Source: Chitinivibrionales bacterium (lineage in GTDB: Bacteria; Fibrobacterota; Chitinivibrionia; Chitinivibrionales; WJKA01). Taken from it: a DNA stretch of 64,000 nt. A program made the translations under genes and the position numbers. The notes below the pieces were generated by a model, which worked only from the letters and a program-made list of their open reading frames with translations, did not search any database and had not been told where the DNA came from. The stretch lies in the NCBI GenBank assembly GCA_014728215.1, contig WJLZ01000126.1:1-64000 (forward strand), in the 5' to 3' direction. Shown here piece after piece: positions 59,421 to 64,000 of this stretch (its first letter is position 1; every line of letters starts with the position of its first letter).

Positions 59421-62177
59421 TTACTTTTCCTTATGCCAACTATCACCAAAAATTGAAAGGTCCTGAACATCGATAATCTGATTACCGGATCCGGCATCGG
59501 CATTAAGGTTCAGGTTGGTAATCCATTCCCAATCGGTATCAGTTTGTTCAAGGTGCCAGGTATCGCCGAATATCGACAGATCCTCAACCCTGACCGTGCC
59601 ATCGTGATTGAAATCCGCTCTGAGCCATCCCTGTGCAGTGTACACCTGCCCGTTTCCATCGGAAAGTGCGATCGACAAGAAATCATTCTCATCGCCGTAT
59701 TTTTTGCCGATCGCCGCTCCGCCGCCGGCGCTCAGTGGTTGCCCTGCAGAATACATCACCCCCATTTCCTGATAGGTGCCGTCATTGCGGTTCCTGAAAT
59801 AGAGAACATCACCGGCGGCATTGCCCACCAAAAGATCATTTGCACCGTCTCCACTGAGATCCATCATGCACGGAGCGGCATCGAAACCCGCAACAATATT
59901 TCCCGATGACGTTGCCAGATTTGTTGCAGTTGCCCACGATGGTGCATTCCAGTCAAAGGGCGTTTGCGCATAGGCAACCATCACCGATCCATCATCCAGA
60001 CCCATCACCAGATCCGGATATTCATCGCTGTTCTCCAGGCTCAGATCAAAGCCGGTGATATTTCCTGTGGAGGTATACAGTACCGTGCCGTTATCGTAAA
60101 CCAGTTCATTGTCGTACGAAATGTTCTTAAACAGCGTTATAGTATTATTGTTATTCGAAACCAGGAGATCGAATTTCCCGTCGGCATTCCAGTCAACGAC
60201 TCTCAGACACACGATTCCTCCGCTGAGAACAAGATCGGATCCGGTTCCATTACGGGGATCGGTTGCCGATACGTAATCGGTTCCGGAATTTGCATAATAG
60301 TCAAAGGTACCATTTCCGCGACCGATCAGCAGATCCATGTCACCGTCATTGTCCATGTCTTCCATGGCTGCGCTGTTGTAACTTCCGGTCTGTATCGGCG
60401 TGCCGCCCGACGAAACGGCCTTAGTGGTATCGAACACAAAGGGCACAACCGGCCGTTGACTGACCGATACAGCAGTGGTAATGCCGGACTGCACGAGTAC
60501 CGGTTTGTATTCCGGACGGAACCCTTGTTCGACAACACAGAGCAGATGATTTCCCGGGATCACGCTGTCGATAGTGCCGGGACCATCGAGTTTCTTACTC
60601 CCATTCATGCCGCTCGATGCAAACAGAAAGACATCGGCATTTCCTCCGGTATTCGGCAACTCAACCGTAATATCTCCTCCCGGCTCGAACACCGCGGTTA
60701 TTGAATATGACTGGTCCATGATAATCGTTTGGGACGGATTTTTATAACCATTAATCGGGCTATTCTGCCATTCCTTGAAATACCATCCGGCAGATCCGGG
60801 TGCTGCAGCAAGCAGTACCGACTCGTTATGGGCATAGGACGTTTTATCCGGATTTTTGGTTACAGTACCGGCGCCGGACACATTGATTGTCAAGCTGTAG
60901 TTATCAAGCGTAAAGCCGGCTGATATAGTGTGGTTCGCGGTTACATTGGTGAAGCTGTAAATATAGCTGCTCGCTTGGGAAGCAGCACCCACTGCCACAT
61001 TATCTACGAGGAGCTGATCGATTACATAGCCGTTGGCATCGTCCGCAGTGACGGTAAACAACTGATCAATGCCATAGGTCACATTAACCGTGCCGCTCGG
61101 AGTGATGCTTCCGTTTGAGCCCGCACTTGCGATGATCGTATGGGTCCGGAGAGCAAAGCTCGCCGAGATCGTCTGGTTGGCGGTTACATTGGTAAACGCG
61201 TGAACATAGCTGCTCACTCCCGCTGCCGCCGTAACCGGTGATCCATCAACAAGCAACTGATCGATCACATAGCCGTTCGCATCGTCGGCAGTGACGGTAA
61301 ACGACTGGTCATTGCCATAGGTCACATTAACCGTGCCATTCGGAGTAATGCTCCCGTTTGGGTCTGCACTTGCCGTAATCGTATGGGTCCGGAGAACAAA
61401 GCTGGCAGAGATCGCCTGGTTGGCGGTCACATTCGTAAACGCGTGAACATAGCTGCTCACTCCCGCTGCCGCGGCAATTGGTAATCCATCAACAAGCAAC
61501 TGATCGATCACATAGCCGTTGGCATCGTCCGCAGTGACGGTAAACGACTGATCAATGCCATAGGTCACATTGACCGTGCCGTTCGGGGATATGCTCCCTT
61601 TTGTACCAGCACTTGCGTTAATTGTAAATGTTGGAGTAAAAGTATAGGAACCGCTAAAAAGATTACCCGATGCGACCAGGTCCCTCTCGCCATCCGAATC
61701 GACAAAATCTCCCAATGCAGAGCGGATTGCCGTACTGTTCAAAGGGCCGAGAAGCGAACGGAACTGTATCGCAGCAAGTAACCCGGAACCGTCAGGCGCC
61801 TGCAGGGTATCATCACCAATCAACGTCAACCAGCCTTCCACCGTATCAGGTGAGCCGTCAAGCGTATCCGGTGCGGACTGCCCGATTGTGGAACCGCCGT
61901 TGAGCGTGAGGATATTATTCGTGCCGGCATAGCTCCATGACGCACTGATAAACTCCAGGCTGTCGGTATTGTATGTCATCCGGAAACTGTAGGTATCCAG
62001 ATTCTTGACTGCACCGGCGGTAACGAACACCCAGAACGTTCCGGCATCGGATGAGAGTGTATTCTGGATTCCGGCCGTTGATGGATCCATGTCAATGCTG
62101 ATTGTCGCATCCTGGTTGGGTCCGGCAACCGCTGCTATCCAAAGCAGTGCGGTAATGAGGCAGGCGTTCTTCACCAT
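59421..62177 (-). CDS. Large secreted cohesin/repeat/VCBS/dockerin-like protein
   Basis: 918 residues from the ATG at 62177 (AGGAGG seven bases upstream; the frame is open from 62225). Order: signal peptide; cohesin-like module with NLDTYSFRMTYNTDSLEF; three 81-residue tandem repeats; a bacterial-repeat-like stretch (WYFKEWQNSPINGY); four FG-GAP/VCBS-type calcium-loop repeats (DMDNDGDMDLLIG, DWNADGKFDLLVS, NSDEYPDLVMG, DLSGDGANDLLVG). It ends with two dockerin-like loops (DFNHDGTVRVEDLSIFGDTW and IIDVQDLSIFGDSWH). A scaffold-like surface protein with both partner types in one chain is the likely reading. Confidence 0.75.
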   Translation of the reverse strand: MVKNACLITALLWIAAVAGPNQDATISIDMDPSTAGIQNTLSSDAGTFWVFVTAGAVKNLDTYSFRMTYNTDSLEFISASWSYAGTNNILTLNGGSTIGQSAPDTLDGSPDTVEGWLTLIGDDTLQAPDGSGLLAAIQFRSLLGPLNSTAIRSALGDFVDSDGERDLVASGNLFSGSYTFTPTFTINASAGTKGSISPNGTVNVTYGIDQSFTVTADDANGYVIDQLLVDGLPIAAAAGVSSYVHAFTNVTANQAISASFVLRTHTITASADPNGSITPNGTVNVTYGNDQSFTVTADDANGYVIDQLLVDGSPVTAAAGVSSYVHAFTNVTANQTISASFALRTHTIIASAGSNGSITPSGTVNVTYGIDQLFTVTADDANGYVIDQLLVDNVAVGAASQASSYIYSFTNVTANHTISAGFTLDNYSLTINVSGAGTVTKNPDKTSYAHNESVLLAAAPGSAGWYFKEWQNSPINGYKNPSQTIIMDQSYSITAVFEPGGDITVELPNTGGNADVFLFASSGMNGSKKLDGPGTIDSVIPGNHLLCVVEQGFRPEYKPVLVQSGITTAVSVSQRPVVPFVFDTTKAVSSGGTPIQTGSYNSAAMEDMDNDGDMDLLIGRGNGTFDYYANSGTDYVSATDPRNGTGSDLVLSGGIVCLRVVDWNADGKFDLLVSNNNNTITLFKNISYDNELVYDNGTVLYTSTGNITGFDLSLENSDEYPDLVMGLDDGSVMVAYAQTPFDWNAPSWATATNLATSSGNIVAGFDAAPCMMDLSGDGANDLLVGNAAGDVLYFRNRNDGTYQEMGVMYSAGQPLSAGGGAAIGKKYGDENDFLSIALSDGNGQVYTAQGWLRADFNHDGTVRVEDLSIFGDTWHLEQTDTDWEWITNLNLNADAGSGNQIIDVQDLSIFGDSWHKEK
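60897..61625 (-). repeat. Three 243-bp in-frame tandem repeats
   Basis: Residues 201-443 of the longest frame of the cohesin/dockerin gene are three 81-residue units, each with GTVNVTYGxDQ and FTVTADDANGYVIDQLLVD. DNA identity between copies is high by eye. The same word GYVIDQLLVD occurs in all three. Confidence 0.85.
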
Positions 62178-62236
62178 ACGAATTCCTCCTTTAGTATCAA
62201 ATTTTCCTTTTTTGAATAATTCCAATATATATATGG

Positions 62237-64000
62237 CTATTTTTCATTTCCATAACAATCTCCAAAAATATGCAAATCGGCTACATCTATACATTGTATC
62301 CCTGAACTTCCGGGTACCAGATCTAAATTTAATTCCCATACCCATCCGGCATCATCCTCATCAGATCCCCATGCATCGCCAAAGGCATTCAAATCATTGA
62401 CATCCACGCATTGAGAACCATCGCTAACAAAATCACCGCATAAGACACCGTCTGTTTTTACCACGATCCCATTGGTATCGGCAACAAGCAATGAAATGAA
62501 CTGCCCCGAAGCATTATATGATCCGGCAAGTGTGCCCTTTCCCGCTGCCCTTATGGGCATTCCCGCCGACATTACCACGCCCCGGTACATGTACGTACCC
62601 GCAGAGGTCTGCTCATACCAGACAAGGGTATCGGAGGCCGAGGTGATACAAAGATCGGAATATTCATCACCGGAGAGCTCCACTATCAGGGGCGCTGCGC
62701 TGTCGCCAGCCTGGATCGCCAAACCATCAAAGGTCTGTACTGCCACGGGAGTATCAAAACCGTTTCCGTTATTGCCTATCATCTTTATCTCACCGGTCGC
62801 GTAGCCGCAGATAAAATCAGGATCATCATCGTTATCATTATCGAAACAATCAAATCCAGTCAGATCATCCCCGCAGTTCACAAGGATCTGCCCACTTCCA
62901 AAGGTCATGCTTCCCTGGTTATAGTAAATCGTGACATCGCCATTTGAAACACCGGCAAGAATATCCGGTTTGTTATCATCGTTCCAGTCTGCGATACGGA
63001 TGCACTGCAGGTCGGAAGTTCCCAGATCGATATCGGAGGAGAAGATAAGGTCATTCCCATTATTTTCGTAAAAATGGATTAACCCCGAAGTAACGCCCGC
63101 CAGCAAGTCCACATCACCGTCACGGTCGATATCATCCCGAACAACCGATGCATACTCATTCAGATCGATTATTGACCCGTTGGATGTGAGGGTATCCTTT
63201 TCTCCAAAGGTTATCCGGACCGCATCATGCATGGTTACGGTAACCGTGGTATCCTGTCTCTCAAGCAGGAGGGGTATATATTCGGTTCTTTTACCGGGAT
63301 CCCGAAGAACGAGCAGGTGATTACCCGGGTTTACATCAGTAATAACACCGCTTCCATCGAGCATCTTATCGCCCTGCCAGGCACTCGTTCCATAAAGGAA
63401 AGCTCTCCCATTCTGCGAAATACCATTTACCGTAATATCGGAGAGCGACTGCGATCGTTCACTTTCCGCCGGTCCGGTATCGGTAGAAAGATGGGCCGGA
63501 AAATCGGCGGTATTGAGTGCGATCATTACCCGGTCGACCTGCCAGCCGTCCTCACGCCTCCGGATCTGAACCGTATGCGTTCCAGCATCGAGATATCCCA
63601 GAGGATTCGTTCCGTGAAACCAGTTCCAAGAAGAAACGATTTGCCAGAAATCACCGGCACAGGCCATGATACCATCAACCCCGTGTTTGGCCGAATTACT
63701 TCCACCGTCGGGAGCCCGGTATCTGACCGCAATATGATAGGTCCCGGGAGTAGAAATATGAACATCCCAGGCAAGCTCGCAATTGGCATCCCAGGTATCA
63801 TCCCCACCGCCGGTTCCATCAGGTACCTCCATGTATCCATCGCCCATATAATCGGCAACCGCGGTCGCTTCAATCCAGTTCGTGACATCGTATCGTTGGT
63901 CAACCCGGTGTGCATGCTCGGCTTCCATGACACAGGTTCCATGCTGTTCTAAAAACAGACCGGCCAGGACCTCTCCAACAGTGATATAGACCGGATCCGA
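62237..64000 (-). CDS. Secreted CBM/VCBS/dockerin-like protein, 5' end outside window
   Basis: The frame stays open from the stop at 62237 through 63928 to the right edge with no stop (upstream codons read VYITVGEVLAGLFLEQHGTC). So the ATG at 63928 is internal and the gene is partial, at least 587 codons. VMEAEHAHRV and the following beta domain (WELAW... TYHIAVRYRAPDGG) resemble the GH115 C-terminal/CBM-like fold. Then come four VCBS-type repeats (DIDRDGDVDLLAG, DWNDDNKPDILAG) and two dockerin-like loops containing Cys (QCVDVNDL, QCIDVADL). The catalytic part may lie beyond the window. Confidence 0.75.
   Translation of the reverse strand, partial: SDPVYITVGEVLAGLFLEQHGTCVMEAEHAHRVDQRYDVTNWIEATAVADYMGDGYMEVPDGTGGGDDTWDANCELAWDVHISTPGTYHIAVRYRAPDGGSNSAKHGVDGIMACAGDFWQIVSSWNWFHGTNPLGYLDAGTHTVQIRRREDGWQVDRVMIALNTADFPAHLSTDTGPAESERSQSLSDITVNGISQNGRAFLYGTSAWQGDKMLDGSGVITDVNPGNHLLVLRDPGKRTEYIPLLLERQDTTVTVTMHDAVRITFGEKDTLTSNGSIIDLNEYASVVRDDIDRDGDVDLLAGVTSGLIHFYENNGNDLIFSSDIDLGTSDLQCIRIADWNDDNKPDILAGVSNGDVTIYYNQGSMTFGSGQILVNCGDDLTGFDCFDNDNDDDPDFICGYATGEIKMIGNNGNGFDTPVAVQTFDGLAIQAGDSAAPLIVELSGDEYSDLCITSASDTLVWYEQTSAGTYMYRGVVMSAGMPIRAAGKGTLAGSYNASGQFISLLVADTNGIVVKTDGVLCGDFVSDGSQCVDVNDLNAFGDAWGSDEDDAGWVWELNLDLVPGSSGIQCIDVADLHIFGDCYGNEK

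Overview
The window reads as chromosomal DNA of a Gram-negative bacterium, most likely of the FCB side of the tree and plausibly a Fibrobacterota/Chitinispirillia-type organism. This is inferred from gene content, not from a marker phylogeny. The supporting features are many outer-membrane beta-barrels (FadL/OMPP1-like, OMP_b-brl_2-like, a PagL-like lipid A deacylase), C-terminal domains that resemble surface-sorting tails, cohesin- and dockerin-like modules, a bacterial homologue of the archaeal DGGGP-synthase branch of UbiA, and sigma54 plus Ser/Thr-kinase regulation. No tRNA, rRNA or CRISPR array was seen. TGA is used as an ordinary stop codon.

Layout. 1-6.1 kb (+): end of a coiled-coil protein, then a GT10 fucosyltransferase, a radical SAM/SPASM protein and a very long GH2 enzyme, facing a GH3 enzyme (-). 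8.1-12.1 kb (-): a five-gene, fully overlapping operon (NHL-repeat secreted protein, SEC59-like membrane kinase, two methyltransferase-like proteins, sulfotransferase). 12.4-21.6 kb: housekeeping (rluD-like, lspA, rpsA, cmk, CNT nucleoside transporter) mixed with two small unknowns, an AT-rich QueG-like Fe-S protein, a UbiA prenyltransferase and PagL. 21.7-26.4 kb (+): an envelope cluster comprising a LolA-like gene broken by an in-frame TGA, a secreted coiled-coil protein, a beta-barrel and a thioredoxin-DsbD fusion. 26.5-29.8 kb: a 1090-aa protein I do not recognise. 29.9-34.2 kb: eno, then pgk and a DUF2267 gene that meet head to head with neither having a convincing start, then an erythromycin-esterase-family gene.

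34.4-43.1 kb: a half-length Mth938-domain ORF, outer-membrane proteins, an L,D-transpeptidase, and a doxX-menA-polyprenyl synthase operon that ends in a 56-codon short-chain dehydrogenase remnant with its middle deleted. 41.1-46.9 kb (-) looks like a self-contained regulatory circuit. A TPR protein, a membrane Ser/Thr kinase and a GAF-AAA-Fis sigma54 activator are overlapping genes, and just downstream a sigma54-type promoter precedes a His/Arg-rich secreted protein and a FadL-like barrel. 47.0-50.8 kb is a four-gene envelope cluster, including a YidD-domain fusion, bracketed by 27-bp inverted repeats. 51-58 kb holds a superoxide-reductase-like protein, a secreted beta-helix protein, YchF, a CRP-like protein, small lipoproteins and a nitroreductase. 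58.0-64.0 kb (-) is a cohesin/dockerin-type gene cluster whose last member runs off the window edge.

Intergenic DNA is unusual. Short spacers repeatedly contain degenerate heptamer runs of the CTTTAAC/CTTCAAC kind, TACTCCA-type repeats and REP-like palindromes. Several genes are visibly decayed or truncated (LolA-like, SDR, Mut7-C ubiquitin-like, Mth938, pgk/DUF2267 junction), which suggests recent small deletions and rearrangements, or in some cases assembly error.
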